NCBI GenBank assembly: GCA_947494445.1
Contig: CANLVD010000019.1
Coordinates: 1-53,810, forward strand
Direction: 5' to 3'
Length of the DNA stretch: 53,810 nucleotides
Source of the DNA: an uncultured Paracoccaceae bacterium
Lineage (GTDB): Bacteria; Pseudomonadota; Alphaproteobacteria; Rhodobacterales; Rhodobacteraceae
Part shown: in pieces, positions 1 through 8,073 of the stretch
How positions within the stretch are numbered: the stretch's first letter is position 1
How the letters are laid out: each line of letters starts with the position of its first letter
Notes under the pieces: generated by a model
What the model was told of the DNA's origin: nothing
What the model saw: the letters and a program-made list of their open reading frames with translations, nothing else
Database searches by the model: none
Translations under genes and position numbers: made by a program

Positions 1-261
1 AAGCCCATGCAGAACGGCTTGGTGGAAAGCTTTAACGGAAGAATGCGCGAAGAATGCCTCAACGAACACCTGTTCCCGTCTCTGCGCCATGCCGTCGTCC
101 ATTGTCCTCGGACCAATGGCGGAAAATGAACAACCATGATTGCTGCATGGCGCGCCGACGACAATCACAACCGCCCACATTCGAGCCTCGACGGGCTCAC
201 TCCGTCGGAGTATCACCAACGGTCAAGAGAGGACCAAAACCTGAACAGAGCTAACTTATAA
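1..261 (+). pseudogene. IS3-family transposase (OrfB) C-terminal remnant
   Basis: The frame starting at base 1 reads the C-terminal end of an IS3-type DDE transposase. The segment [19 protein letters not shown] carries the third catalytic acidic residue (the Glu of ESFNG), and further on IAAWRADDNHNRPHSSLDG is the usual W-x-x-x-Y/D-N-x-x-RPHSSL block. The frame ends at TAA 259-261 after NLNRANL, a common ending in this family. Between the two blocks about 15 residues do not match the family and an in-frame TGA lies at 127-129, so the gene is broken. The 5' part lies outside the window. An out-of-frame reading of 54-254 has no meaning. Family assignment is from recognisable motifs; the exact IS subgroup is not determined. 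Confidence 0.85.
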
Positions 262-265
262 ACGC

Positions 266-287
266 GGACTCACAGGGGAGCAGGTCA
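266..287 (+). repeat. Candidate right terminal inverted repeat of the IS3 remnant
   Basis: Four bases after the transposase stop codon the sequence runs GGACTCACAGGGGAGCAGGT and ends in CA. IS3-family elements end in CA and usually have a terminal repeat immediately behind orfB, so this is the probable right end. The partner left end is outside the window, so the repeat cannot be verified here. The rest of 288-420 holds no recognisable gene. Confidence 0.4.
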
Positions 288-420
288 ATCTGAAAAAACG
301 TCAAGTTTGACGGCGAGGCCCGAGGTTTCAAGCTGTAGTGCTATAAATATTTGTTTGGTTTCGAGTATACACGGGGACTGTTAAGTGCGCCGCCGTATGG
401 CGGGTTTGGGATGTCGGTGA

Positions 421-1455
421 CTATCGGTGTCGCCTGAATTCTACAGTTCTTCTCTCAATTAACCTTGGCGCTAAAGCAATTTTCTCGATGCTTCTGGAGG
501 GATCTTGAACAAGTTCGTTAATCAGACGCACTGAATTATGTACCATGTTGTCAATCGGTTGCCGCAGGGTCGTCAAGGCAAACTCTGGAAAGGCTGTCAG
601 CGGGATGTCGTCAAAGCCGATTACGGATAGATCTTTCGGAACATCAATTCCCAGTTCATGGCGCAGCACGCTGAGAGCTTCTAGCGCCATGTAGTCGTTC
701 GCAATGAAAACAGCGTCTGGACGGTCAGCAACGCTTTGATCAAAAAGTTTGCGGGTCGCCAGTCGGGTCTTCGCCAGGTCAAAATGACCAATTTCGTGGG
801 CGAATACTGTTGCTTGATTGTCGCGTAGCTCTGCCTCAAAACCAAAACACCTGTCTCGACTGGTCGAAGACCGTTCCCACCCTGAAATCAGCGCAATCTT
901 TCTGTGCCCTGTTGCCAACAAATGGCGAGCTGCCATCCGCCCTCCGGCGACGTTGTCTGTTGTTACGCTCGAAATTCCTTCGTAGTCCTGACTGCGGTTG
1001 AACATAACAACCGGAATGCCCTGGCTTACGCAGATATCCACAAGAGTTGAAGAGAGTTCGACCGACGCGGTAATGATCCCATCAACCTGATACTCCAAGA
1101 GTTGCGTGACAGTCTCCTCTACGCCCTGATCAGTGCTTGGCATCATGAACACCAAGGCACGAAAGCCGTGCTCTTGCAGTTCAAGACAGAGTTTTTCTAG
1201 AGCGAGTGCATAGAACTGGTTGTCCAGGTAACTGAAAAGCAAAGCGATAATGCCCGATCTTTGTGTAATTAAGGATCGGGCTATTGCGTTTGGCCTGTAG
1301 CCCAGTTCTTTGGCGGCCTTGAAAATACGTTTCTTTGTTTCTTCAGAAACACCCGATTGGGTGGGCGTGCGCGAGAACGCACGACTTACAGCCGATTGCG
1401 AAACGCCGGCTCGTCGGGCAACATCAATTGAGGTGGCTTTTGACTTCTTTACCAA
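421..1455 (-). CDS. LacI-family transcriptional regulator
   Basis: A 344-residue LacI/GalR repressor. The N-terminal helix-turn-helix and hinge are clear (SIDVARRAGVSQSAVSRAF, then GYRPNAIARSL at about 50-60), followed by a periplasmic-binding-protein-like effector domain ending with VIGFDDIPLTAF and LTTLRQP, standard for the family. The start is a TTG at 1455 (no ATG fits upstream of the HTH). It overlaps the TAA of a broken SnoaL frame as TTGGTAA, so translation was probably coupled to that gene. It follows the SnoaL gene in the same direction, and a palindromic site sits on the promoter of that unit (2874-2885), so autoregulation is likely. The effector is unknown. The gene looks less GC-rich than most of the window and lies between two IS remnants, suggesting acquisition. 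Confidence 0.9.
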   Translation of the reverse strand: MVKKSKATSIDVARRAGVSQSAVSRAFSRTPTQSGVSEETKKRIFKAAKELGYRPNAIARSLITQRSGIIALLFSYLDNQFYALALEKLCLELQEHGFRALVFMMPSTDQGVEETVTQLLEYQVDGIITASVELSSTLVDICVSQGIPVVMFNRSQDYEGISSVTTDNVAGGRMAARHLLATGHRKIALISGWERSSTSRDRCFGFEAELRDNQATVFAHEIGHFDLAKTRLATRKLFDQSVADRPDAVFIANDYMALEALSVLRHELGIDVPKDLSVIGFDDIPLTAFPEFALTTLRQPIDNMVHNSVRLINELVQDPSRSIEKIALAPRLIERRTVEFRRHR

Positions 1456-1655
1456 CTTCCGCGCAACGCCTTTGAAAGGTCGGGCTTGATCGCAGCCACA
1501 AAGCCTATCCCAAGTTGTTTGAACGTATCAACATGGTCTACCATAACCCAATTCTCATTCAGCTTGCCGCCCACTACAAGCCAGAAATCCGAGAACCGCA
1601 TTTTTACTGGCAGACCTGTCTGGGGCAGGCCGAGATATTCACTTGTTTGCCAGTG
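1449..1655 (-). pseudogene. C-terminal fragment of a second SnoaL/NTF2-like protein
   Basis: Directly after the stop of the upstream SnoaL gene, a different minus-strand frame encodes about 68 residues with a clear SnoaL-like ester-cyclase C-terminal half: GLPQTGLPVKMRFSDFW, then GGKLNENWVMVDHVDTFKQL, matching the family pattern of a 'G-x-x-V' strand, a DFW strand, 'ENW' and a final amphipathic helix. A stop codon lies just before the fragment and there is no start codon or N-terminal half, so it is a relic. It ends in TAA at 1449-1451, overlapping the TTG start of the LacI gene. A deletion between two adjacent SnoaL-like genes would explain the arrangement. It was probably the original gene directly upstream of lacI. 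Confidence 0.7.
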
Positions 1656-1656
1656 T

Positions 1657-2850
1657 TCAGCCGTCGTTCAGAAGCTGCATCAAAATTCCGAACTCATTGA
1701 AAACAGTCCATTCCTTCTGAACTTGATTATTGTGAATGTGCCATTGGCTGATGCCCCAGACGTGGGCTTCCTTGCCTGTGGGCTCACCATAAGGTCCGTT
1801 GCCCCTGTGTGCGCCCACGCCTCCCCAACGGATCGACACGAGATAACCGTCCTTGGCGTTGCCCATCCAATAAATGTCATCAACGGAAATGCGAATATTT
1901 GGGAACATGGCGATCATCGACATCACATGGGACCGCAATTGCCCGACGCCTCGATAGACCCGGCTTGTCGTTCCCTCAAACACCACGTCGGGTGCATAAA
2001 CCCGGTCCATGTCTGCAAAGTTTCGACGGTTCCAGATGCTTTCAAACGCGTTGGTCACAAATTCACGCACATTGCCGTCAACAGTGTCTGGGATAACAGG
2101 GCGCACGGGAAAGGCCTGTCCTTCCAGGCGCTTGGGATCGCTGGCCGCAAAGTTTGGTGCGAACGGCCCTTGTGCACGCTGAGACGCCACGCGTTTGGCA
2201 ACTTCGGCCACGTCGAAGCCCATTTGCTGGATCAGCGCAGCGGTGTCATATGCTACATGCTCGTCATAGATTTCGTTGTCGCGTGCAACGCAATTGGCAA
2301 TGCAAAACAAGCGCAACGGTCGGTTTGTCGGCGGGCCAAACCGTGAAAAACCGGTGTTGGTCCCAAGGATCATCGTTCGATGGGACGTATGAAAGCTCAC
2401 TTCGTCGTTGCCAGCCCAGATCACCTCATCTGCAACAAGACGAACATCAGGTATGGCGTTGTTGGTATGCACCGTATCCGCCACGATCTTGTCGCGGCCA
2501 TATTGCAATCCGACGTCATCCCAGACCCGGCAGTCATGGCTGTAGGTGTCGTAGATGTAACCGATGTCCTTCTCTTCCCAGATCTGATGGGTGATGCGGA
2601 CGATGTAGTCGACTATGTTTTTGTATTTGGGTTCGAAACCTCGCATGGACTGCGTTGCAAGATGATTGGGCTCGGAATCCAGAAATTCCTTGGTCCCACC
2701 GCGGCGATACTCTTCAAGGGAGATCGAAAAGTCTGCCGGCATATGCTCGTCCTTGAGCGGACTGAACCGAATGTGAGTTCCCTTTTGCGCGGTTTCCGTC
2801 GCGCTTTCCACGGCCAACGCCTTCGCGGTGATTTCAGGTTTTAGCGTCAT
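1657..2850 (-). CDS. Two-domain SnoaL/NTF2-like protein (ester cyclase family)
   Basis: A 397-residue protein with two SnoaL-like (NTF2-fold) domains. The first runs from about residue 75 (NIVDYIVRITHQIWEEKDIG, then a VWDD strand and the block DVRLVADEVIWAG); the second runs from about 270 (FVTNAFESIWNRRNFADMD, YAPDVVFEGTT, then FPNIRISVDDIYWMGN) and ends with the family-typical EWTVFNEFGILMQL. Members are small alpha+beta barrels that act as cyclases, isomerases or binding proteins; no substrate can be deduced here. The start at ATG 2850 has AAAGGG upstream; an earlier in-frame start at 2901 would overlap the promoter and operator. No signal peptide is seen, so it is cytoplasmic. It is followed by a broken SnoaL copy and a LacI gene that probably regulates it. 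Confidence 0.75.
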   Translation of the reverse strand: MTLKPEITAKALAVESATETAQKGTHIRFSPLKDEHMPADFSISLEEYRRGGTKEFLDSEPNHLATQSMRGFEPKYKNIVDYIVRITHQIWEEKDIGYIYDTYSHDCRVWDDVGLQYGRDKIVADTVHTNNAIPDVRLVADEVIWAGNDEVSFHTSHRTMILGTNTGFSRFGPPTNRPLRLFCIANCVARDNEIYDEHVAYDTAALIQQMGFDVAEVAKRVASQRAQGPFAPNFAASDPKRLEGQAFPVRPVIPDTVDGNVREFVTNAFESIWNRRNFADMDRVYAPDVVFEGTTSRVYRGVGQLRSHVMSMIAMFPNIRISVDDIYWMGNAKDGYLVSIRWGGVGAHRGNGPYGEPTGKEAHVWGISQWHIHNNQVQKEWTVFNEFGILMQLLNDG

Positions 2851-2873
2851 GACTGACCCTTTGTAGCAGATTC

Positions 2874-2910
2874 GCATACGTATGCTTTCAATATTGCCCA
2901 CTTATGTCAA
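2874..2910 (-). promoter_or_regulatory. Promoter with palindromic LacI-type operator before the SnoaL gene
   Basis: Reading the minus strand, a perfect TTGACA (-35) lies at 2910-2905. A spacer of 17 bases leads to AAGCAT at 2887-2882, a weak -10. The perfect 12-bp palindrome GCATACGTATGC at 2874-2885, with the central CG typical of LacI-family operators, covers the -10 and the expected transcription start. A repressor bound there would block initiation. The LacI protein encoded downstream in the same direction is the natural candidate; this pairing is inferred. Confidence 0.55.
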
Positions 2911-2986
2911 TCGTCCTGAGTCTCAAGGTTCCTTCAGCCATTTGGAGAATTCGCGAATTGATTTGTTGCCTCATGTGGCCTGCCTT

Positions 2987-3741
2987 TTACAACGTCATTT
3001 TGGCTACGAACTCGTTTGGCATGAGATTGTCAGGCGACGAGTGTGGCCGGTTTTGTTCGTAGTCCTTTTTCCATTTTTCGATCTCAGATCGGGCGTCCGT
3101 GAGGGACGAGAACTAAATTTCGTTTAGACACTCATCGCGGAAACTCCCGTTGATACTTTAAAAGAAGGCGTTCCGCGTCGGCTTGTAAGGAGCGGTGTGG
3201 TGCCAATCCGCCTTGGTCTTCTGGCACCGTTGGAGCATCACTGAACTGGAGATTTCCGTCCTGTTATCGCTGTCAATTGTCTTCGGCAATCCGCGCACCT
3301 GATTGATCGCGTCCAGCTCGGGTGTCAGCCGCGTGCTCGACAGTTAAGTGTCAGGGAACATGAGCCATGCATTTTTGGCTGAAATCTTCGAACACCTCCA
3401 GAACGCGGAAGCGACGCCCATTCGTAAATGCGTTTGTGACGAGATCCAGGCGCCACCGATGATTGATGGTTTCTGGCATGACCATCCCGGCGTGTGGCAA
3501 ATGCACGCTTCCTGCTTCCGCGCTTTTGCACATGGAGCCTTTCTCCGCGATATAGACGCTGCAGCTTCTTCTGGTTCATGTGGGTACCCTGACGTTCCAG
3601 CATGATGTGGATGCGTCGATAACCGGAACGCCGACGTTCAGCCGCGACTTCCTTCAAGGTTCTGCGCAGATCTGCACATCGAACGCCCCTTCCGACCAGA
3701 GAAGCCATCCATTGCAGTGCTGTTTCCTGAGCGTTTCTCAA
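2987..3741 (-). pseudogene. IS3-family transposase (OrfB) remnant, multiply frameshifted
   Basis: A degenerate IS3 OrfB can be followed on the minus strand through at least four frame changes. From 3741: ADLRRTLKEVAAERRRSGYR and the HTH_21 region QKKLQRLYRGERLHVQKRG; then WRLDLVTNAFTNGRRFRVL (first catalytic Asp) in another frame; then LPKTIDSDNRTEISSS (second Asp) and TKADWHHTAPYKP; then SINGSFRDECLNE where ESFNG is expected, so the catalytic Glu is lost; finally FSSLTDARSEIEKWKKDY and NRPHSSPDNLMPNEFVAKM ending in TAA 2987-2989. No OrfA is seen upstream. The sequence differs from the remnant at 1-261, so these are two separate insertions. It fills most of the otherwise gene-free 2911-3861 stretch. 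Confidence 0.85.
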
Positions 3742-3861
3742 GGCACAATGGAATTGTCTTGACTGTTTTTACTGCCCGCACACAGTTGCCTTTACGGCAG
3801 GTCTGTAGCCTGTCATACCTGTTAAAAAGCTTTCAACAACAGCAACTTCTGGGAGGATATT

Positions 3862-4815
3862 ATGTTGAGAAGAACCATTCTGAAAACAGGTGCAGCTTTT
3901 GCCGTGATGGCCGGGCTTGCAACCGGAGCATCTGCTGACATTGATGGCCCGGTAAACTACATCATCCCGTTCGGACCTGGCGGTGAATCTGATATTTCCG
4001 CACGCCTCCAGCAGCCTTTCTTTGCCGAAAAGTTTGGTCAGGAAATGGTAGTGTCCTACCAACCCGGCGGCGGTGGTGCAGTGGGTTGGGCCTCGCTCAA
4101 CGGATTGAATGGCGATGGCCAGACGATCATGGGCGTCAACCTTCCGCATATCGTCATCAAACCGGCGCAAAAGGACGTGGGCTTCACGACCGATGGCCTG
4201 AACACCTTCTACATGTTCCACTACACGCCTGACGCGATTGTCGTGCCGGCCGGCAGCCCGTACCAGACCCTTGATGATCTGGTGGCGGATGCAAAAGCCA
4301 ATCCGGCGCAGGTCACCATGTCTGGATCCGGCAAGGCCAGCGCAAACCATCTGGCGCAAATCAAGTTTGACAAAATGGCAGGCATCCAGACCACCTATGT
4401 GCCGTTCAAGGGCACTGGTGCCTCTGTAACAGCGCTTCTGGGCAATCAGGTCAAAGCACAGTGGGGCTATACGACCGTTGGTGCTAAGCAGGGCGATGCC
4501 GTGCGGATGCTGGCTGTCGCCATGGAAGAACGTCACCCGCTGTTTCCCGATGTGCCGACCTTCAAGGAACTTGGTTATGACATGACCGGTGGGGCATATC
4601 GCGGGATCGCGCTGCCCAACACCGCCAGCGCCGAGACAACCAAGATGTGGTCCGACATGATTGGTGAGATCAACGCAGACCCCGCATTCCGCCAGAAGAT
4701 GCTCGACGGTGGGTTTGCTCTGCTGGACGTTGATGCCGGTGGTATGGCTGACTTCATGGCAGCACGCAGTGCGGAATACCTCAACGATGCGCGCGAAGCT
4801 GGTTTGATCAAATAA
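3862..4815 (+). CDS. tctC: Tripartite tricarboxylate transporter substrate-binding protein (TctC family)
   Basis: A 317-residue periplasmic binding protein of the TctC/Bug family. A Sec-type signal peptide covers about residues 1-25 (two Arg, hydrophobic core, cleavage after GASA). The mature part starts with the family's first strand and loop, VNYIIPFGPGGESDISARL, where Bug proteins hold a carboxylate; YVPFKGTGASVTALLGNQV and the late FPDVPTFKELGYD are also typical. The start has a strong GGGAGG ribosome site eight to nine bases upstream. It is the first gene of tctC-tctA-tctB, with 37 bases before tctA. It would capture a carboxylic acid and deliver it to the TctAB permease. The ligand cannot be deduced. 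A reverse-strand frame over the same bases is a shadow. Confidence 0.92.
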   Translation: MLRRTILKTGAAFAVMAGLATGASADIDGPVNYIIPFGPGGESDISARLQQPFFAEKFGQEMVVSYQPGGGGAVGWASLNGLNGDGQTIMGVNLPHIVIKPAQKDVGFTTDGLNTFYMFHYTPDAIVVPAGSPYQTLDDLVADAKANPAQVTMSGSGKASANHLAQIKFDKMAGIQTTYVPFKGTGASVTALLGNQVKAQWGYTTVGAKQGDAVRMLAVAMEERHPLFPDVPTFKELGYDMTGGAYRGIALPNTASAETTKMWSDMIGEINADPAFRQKMLDGGFALLDVDAGGMADFMAARSAEYLNDAREAGLIK

Positions 4816-4852
4816 GCCGCAAGACAGGCGTCGCTTCTGGAGATACCCGGCA

Positions 4853-6355
4853 ATGGAATTCGGTCACTTCTTGTCAGCAATGACACCCTTCAACATTGCT
4901 CTGGCACTGTTCGGGGTTGTGGCCGGAACCATTGTGGGGTCAATCCCTGGGCTGACGGCCACCATGGCGTTGGCCGTTCTGGTGCCGATCACCTTCAGCA
5001 TGGATCCGGCATCCGCATTGATCCTGCTGGGGGCGATCTATACCGGGGCGATTTATGGCGGTGCTTATGCCGCCATTCTTCTCAACACGCCTGGAACACC
5101 CTCCGCCATTGCGACAACCTTCGATGGGTATCCAATGGCAAAGAAGGGCGATGGCGATCTGGCCGTGGCCCTTGCCTGTTTTGCTTCCGTCTTTGGTGGC
5201 ATGGTGGGGGCCATAGCATTGCTGTTGCTCGCGCCGCCCTTGTCCAAGGTCGCATTGGCCTTTGGACCCATCGAGTATTTCTGGCTGTCAGTGTTCGGAC
5301 TGTCACTGATCGCGTCACTGTCCAATGGCAATCTGATGAAGGGACTGGCAGGCGGCGCCTTCGGCATGATCCTGTCCACGGTCGGTGTTGCCGAGATTTC
5401 AGCTGATATTCGCCTGACTTTCGGCTCGCAGGTGATGATCGGTGGCTTTGGCGTCGTCGGGGCATTGATCGGATTATACTGTATTCCTGTCCTCATTGAC
5501 CTTGTGGCAGTGCCAGACCGGCATCTCAAGGTCGAGGAGGATGTGAAATCCGTCCGCATCGGTGAAGCGTTTTCCATTGCCATGCGCTCGAAATTCAACC
5601 TGATCCGGTCTTCCGTCATCGGCACGCTCGTCGGCATTCTGCCCGGGGCAGGCGGGTCGGTTGCCGGGCTTGTTGCCTATTCCGAAGCCAAGCGTACCGC
5701 CAAGCCGCATCAGAAATTCGGAGAGGGAGAGCCGGACGGGATCATGGCCACGGAATCTGCCAACAACGCGACCGTTGGCGGTGGGTTCATCCCCACACTG
5801 GTTCTGGGCATTCCCGGAACGCCACCTGATGCGATCGTGCTGGGTGCGTTGCTGGTGCAGGGGGTGCGCACAGGACCTGCAATGTTCTCTCAAAGCGGAT
5901 CGATCGTCTACACCTTCATCTATGGCCTGATCATCGCAACGGTCCTGATGCTGCCAGCAGGCCTCCTGATCGGACGCTATGCCTACAAGTCCATTGTCAC
6001 GATCCCGAAGGCCGTTCTTGTTCCCACAGTCGGTTTCATGACCATCATCGGCACGTTCTCCATCCGCAACAGCGTCTCCGACGTGATCATCATGTTGTGT
6101 CTTGGCGTCTTTGGCTGGGTTGTGGCGCGGTTTGGTTTTGCCGCATCCCCCATCGTGCTCGGCCTCATCCTTGGTCCCATCGCCGAACAGGGCTTTGTGC
6201 AGGGCTGGACCATCGGTGCTGCCACCAACAACCTGTTCGGTATGTTCTTTGGTCGCCCGATCTCTCAGGCGATTCTGGCGTTCACGCTGGTCACACTGTT
6301 CTTGCCAGCCGTGCTTGCCTATAAGAAACGTCGCAGCGCACCGGAGGAATTGTGA
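4853..6355 (+). CDS. tctA: Tripartite tricarboxylate transporter large permease (TctA family)
   Basis: A 500-residue integral membrane protein with about eleven to twelve hydrophobic segments. The conserved TctA signatures are present: GSIPGLTATMALAVLVPITF near the N terminus, GGAYAAILLNTPGTPSAIAT at about 65-85, and the duplicated counterpart GILPGAGGSVAGLVAYSEAK with GFIPTLVLGIPGTPPDAIV at about 260-330. These two glycine- and proline-rich NTPGTP/IPGTP loops are thought to form the substrate path. With TctB and the binding protein it forms a secondary, ion-driven uptake system in the inner membrane. The length is normal for the family. The stop TGA overlaps the tctB start (TGATG), so the two are translationally coupled. 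Confidence 0.95.
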   Translation: MEFGHFLSAMTPFNIALALFGVVAGTIVGSIPGLTATMALAVLVPITFSMDPASALILLGAIYTGAIYGGAYAAILLNTPGTPSAIATTFDGYPMAKKGDGDLAVALACFASVFGGMVGAIALLLLAPPLSKVALAFGPIEYFWLSVFGLSLIASLSNGNLMKGLAGGAFGMILSTVGVAEISADIRLTFGSQVMIGGFGVVGALIGLYCIPVLIDLVAVPDRHLKVEEDVKSVRIGEAFSIAMRSKFNLIRSSVIGTLVGILPGAGGSVAGLVAYSEAKRTAKPHQKFGEGEPDGIMATESANNATVGGGFIPTLVLGIPGTPPDAIVLGALLVQGVRTGPAMFSQSGSIVYTFIYGLIIATVLMLPAGLLIGRYAYKSIVTIPKAVLVPTVGFMTIIGTFSIRNSVSDVIIMLCLGVFGWVVARFGFAASPIVLGLILGPIAEQGFVQGWTIGAATNNLFGMFFGRPISQAILAFTLVTLFLPAVLAYKKRRSAPEEL

Positions 6356-6813
6356 TGTCCGGCGTGCCGTCAAATCGCTCACAAGGTCATATCGGCTCTT
6401 TGATTGTGTCGGCCTTCTTTGTCTTTGCGGGCGCTGTCACGCTTTATGACACGACTGGCTATTCGGACCGCGACAGTCAGGTCTTTCCGCAGGCCGTGGC
6501 CATCATCCTGATCATCACGGCGGCGCTCTCGTTCATCATACGGTTCCAGAAACCAAGTGATGAGGGCGGTTTCGGACGTGGCATCTGGTGGCGCCGTGTT
6601 TTGCTGATCGCAGGCATGTTTCTGGCCTGCTTTCTGATGCCGAGCATCGGATTTCTGGCCGCCGGTGCGGTGGCCTTCGCAGGTGGACTGATCGCAGCCA
6701 TGCATGATAAATGGGCGGCCAAGACAGTCCTGCTTTACTGGGGCTGCGGCGCAGTGATCCTTGTTGCCTTTTACTCGGTCTTCAAGTTCGTGCTGAGTGT
6801 TCCTCTGCCCTGA
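6355..6813 (+). CDS. tctB: Tripartite tricarboxylate transporter small permease (TctB family)
   Basis: A 152-residue membrane protein with four predicted transmembrane helices (about residues 12-30, 40-60, 76-92 and 95-150 region), including the family motif near YPDRDSQVFPQAVAI: here YSDRDSQVFPQAVAIILI. It is the small membrane partner of TctA. The ATG at 6355 shares a base with the tctA stop and has GGAGG at 6343-6347; a GTG three bases earlier is possible but less likely. Gene order C-A-B differs from the C-B-A order in Salmonella but is common in alphaproteobacteria. A short inverted repeat CTGCCC/GGGCAG overlaps the stop codon at 6805-6821 but lacks a T-run. Confidence 0.9.
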   Translation: MSGVPSNRSQGHIGSLIVSAFFVFAGAVTLYDTTGYSDRDSQVFPQAVAIILIITAALSFIIRFQKPSDEGGFGRGIWWRRVLLIAGMFLACFLMPSIGFLAAGAVAFAGGLIAAMHDKWAAKTVLLYWGCGAVILVAFYSVFKFVLSVPLP

Positions 6814-6843
6814 CCGGGCAGGCGGTTGCTTCAGAATTTTAGA

Positions 6844-7254
6844 TCAGGAACCGCGATAGACATGCACCGCGCATGAGGCATGACGGACGACCCGCGAGGC
6901 GGTCGATCCCAGAAAATAATCGGTCAGGCCGGGTTTGTGCGATCCGATCACGATGCAATCAACGTCATTGGCATCCGCATAATCGATGATCGTGCGCGCC
7001 GTGTGGCCCGAGACCAGTTCGGTGGATATGCCTTCAATGTCACGGACCTTGTCTTCAAGCGCTTTGCGCGCACGTGCCAAGCCCTGTTTAACCGCATCAT
7101 CATCAAGATAAGCCCGAACAGAGCCTTGGGCCGCCTCATGCACGTGAAGCGCCACAACCTCGCCGCCCTCGGCTTTCAGAGCGGAGGCGATTTTCAGGGT
7201 CTCGGGTGACACGCCGTGGTCGAGGGCCATCGGGACAAGAATTTTACGATACAT
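6844..7254 (-). CDS. Universal stress protein, UspA family
   Basis: A 136-residue single-domain Usp protein beginning YRKILVPMALDHG, with the ATP-binding signature near the C terminus: GSHKPGLTDYFLGSTASRVV fits G-2x-G-9x-G-S/T. The ATG at 7254 has GGAG upstream and yields the standard family length; a start at 7272 adds six unlikely residues. It is the last gene of the minus-strand TRAP/dehydrogenase operon. UspA proteins are often encoded with TRAP transporters (TeaD with TeaABC in Halomonas is the known example), where they can regulate transport. That role is inferred here from position. It is convergent with tctB. Confidence 0.9.
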   Translation of the reverse strand: MYRKILVPMALDHGVSPETLKIASALKAEGGEVVALHVHEAAQGSVRAYLDDDAVKQGLARARKALEDKVRDIEGISTELVSGHTARTIIDYADANDVDCIVIGSHKPGLTDYFLGSTASRVVRHASCAVHVYRGS

Positions 7255-7311
7255 GGTCGATCTCCATTTCAAAGCGGTAGGGCAGGTCCGGCATGTCGCA
7301 GGGCCGCGGTT

Positions 7312-8073
7312 TCATTTCGCGGTGAAGCCTCCGTCCACCATCAGAACCTGTCCGGTCACATAGGCCGATGCATCAGAGCATAGAAACAGCAAGGGCCCGT
7401 CGATGTCCTCCATCCGGCCATTGCGTCCGATGCAGGTCTGTTGTGCGTTGCGTTGCGCGCGTTCGGGATCGCTGAACACGGCCTCGGTCAATTCGGTGGG
7501 GAAAAATCCCGGACCAATGGCATTTGCCGTTATGCCGTGTGGCGACCAGGCCTCGGCCATGGCGCGGGTCAACTGCCCGATGCCCCCCTTGGTAGCGCCA
7601 TAAGCGATGCCACCGGGAAAGGCGCGGGTGGTTTGCAGGCTGGCGAAATTCACGATCCTGCCCCAACCCTTCGACTTCATTGCAGGCACCAAAGCCTGAC
7701 TGAGAAAAAACGGGGCTGAGATGTTGATCGCTAGCGTCCGGTCCCAGCCATCTGCCGTGACATCATCTGCAGCCTGACGGGTGTTCAGACCGGCTGCATG
7801 GATCACGATATCAGGTGATCCGAACAGGGTGGCGATGTCATTTGCCAACCGGTCCATATTCGCCCGGTCCGAAATATCGGCAGCCACCGAAGCAGCGTTC
7901 TCGCCAATCTCGGCCTTCATGTCCGCCAGGGCCTCAGCCCGACGGGCGACACCGACAACTCTTGCACCTGCCGATGCCAATGCGATCGCGGCGCGGCGGC
8001 CCAGGCCCGAGCTTGCGCCCGTGACACAGGCCACCTTGCCCGACAGATCAAAAAGGCTGCGCGGATCAGTCAT
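7312..8073 (-). CDS. SDR-family NAD(P)-dependent dehydrogenase, DHPS-cluster type
   Basis: A 253-residue classical short-chain dehydrogenase. The Rossmann motif VTGASSGLGRR is at about 16-26, the NAG-like AAGLN near 93, the catalytic Ser in NFASLQ and the Tyr/Lys pair in YGATKGG near 160, and the C-terminal YVTGQVLMVDGGF is standard. The ATG at 8073 overlaps the stop of the upstream hpsN-like gene (ATGACTGA), indicating coupling; an ORF extending further upstream would run into hpsN. By position it could serve as a C2 dehydrogenase (HpsO/HpsP role) that interconverts DHPS enantiomers for HpsN. That assignment is an inference from the cluster; the fold and cofactor class are certain, the substrate is not. 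Confidence 0.85.
   Translation of the reverse strand: MTDPRSLFDLSGKVACVTGASSGLGRRAAIALASAGARVVGVARRAEALADMKAEIGENAASVAADISDRANMDRLANDIATLFGSPDIVIHAAGLNTRQAADDVTADGWDRTLAINISAPFFLSQALVPAMKSKGWGRIVNFASLQTTRAFPGGIAYGATKGGIGQLTRAMAEAWSPHGITANAIGPGFFPTELTEAVFSDPERAQRNAQQTCIGRNGRMEDIDGPLLFLCSDASAYVTGQVLMVDGGFTAK

Noticed and set aside
1515-1700. Plus-strand frame resembling an aldo/keto-reductase end (NPILIQLAAHY)
   Set aside because: The opposite strand encodes a much better SnoaL C-terminal half over the same bases; the plus frame is a shadow.
6805-6821. Terminator between tctB and uspA
   Set aside because: A 6-bp CTGCCC/GGGCAG stem overlaps the tctB stop but has no T-run in either direction.
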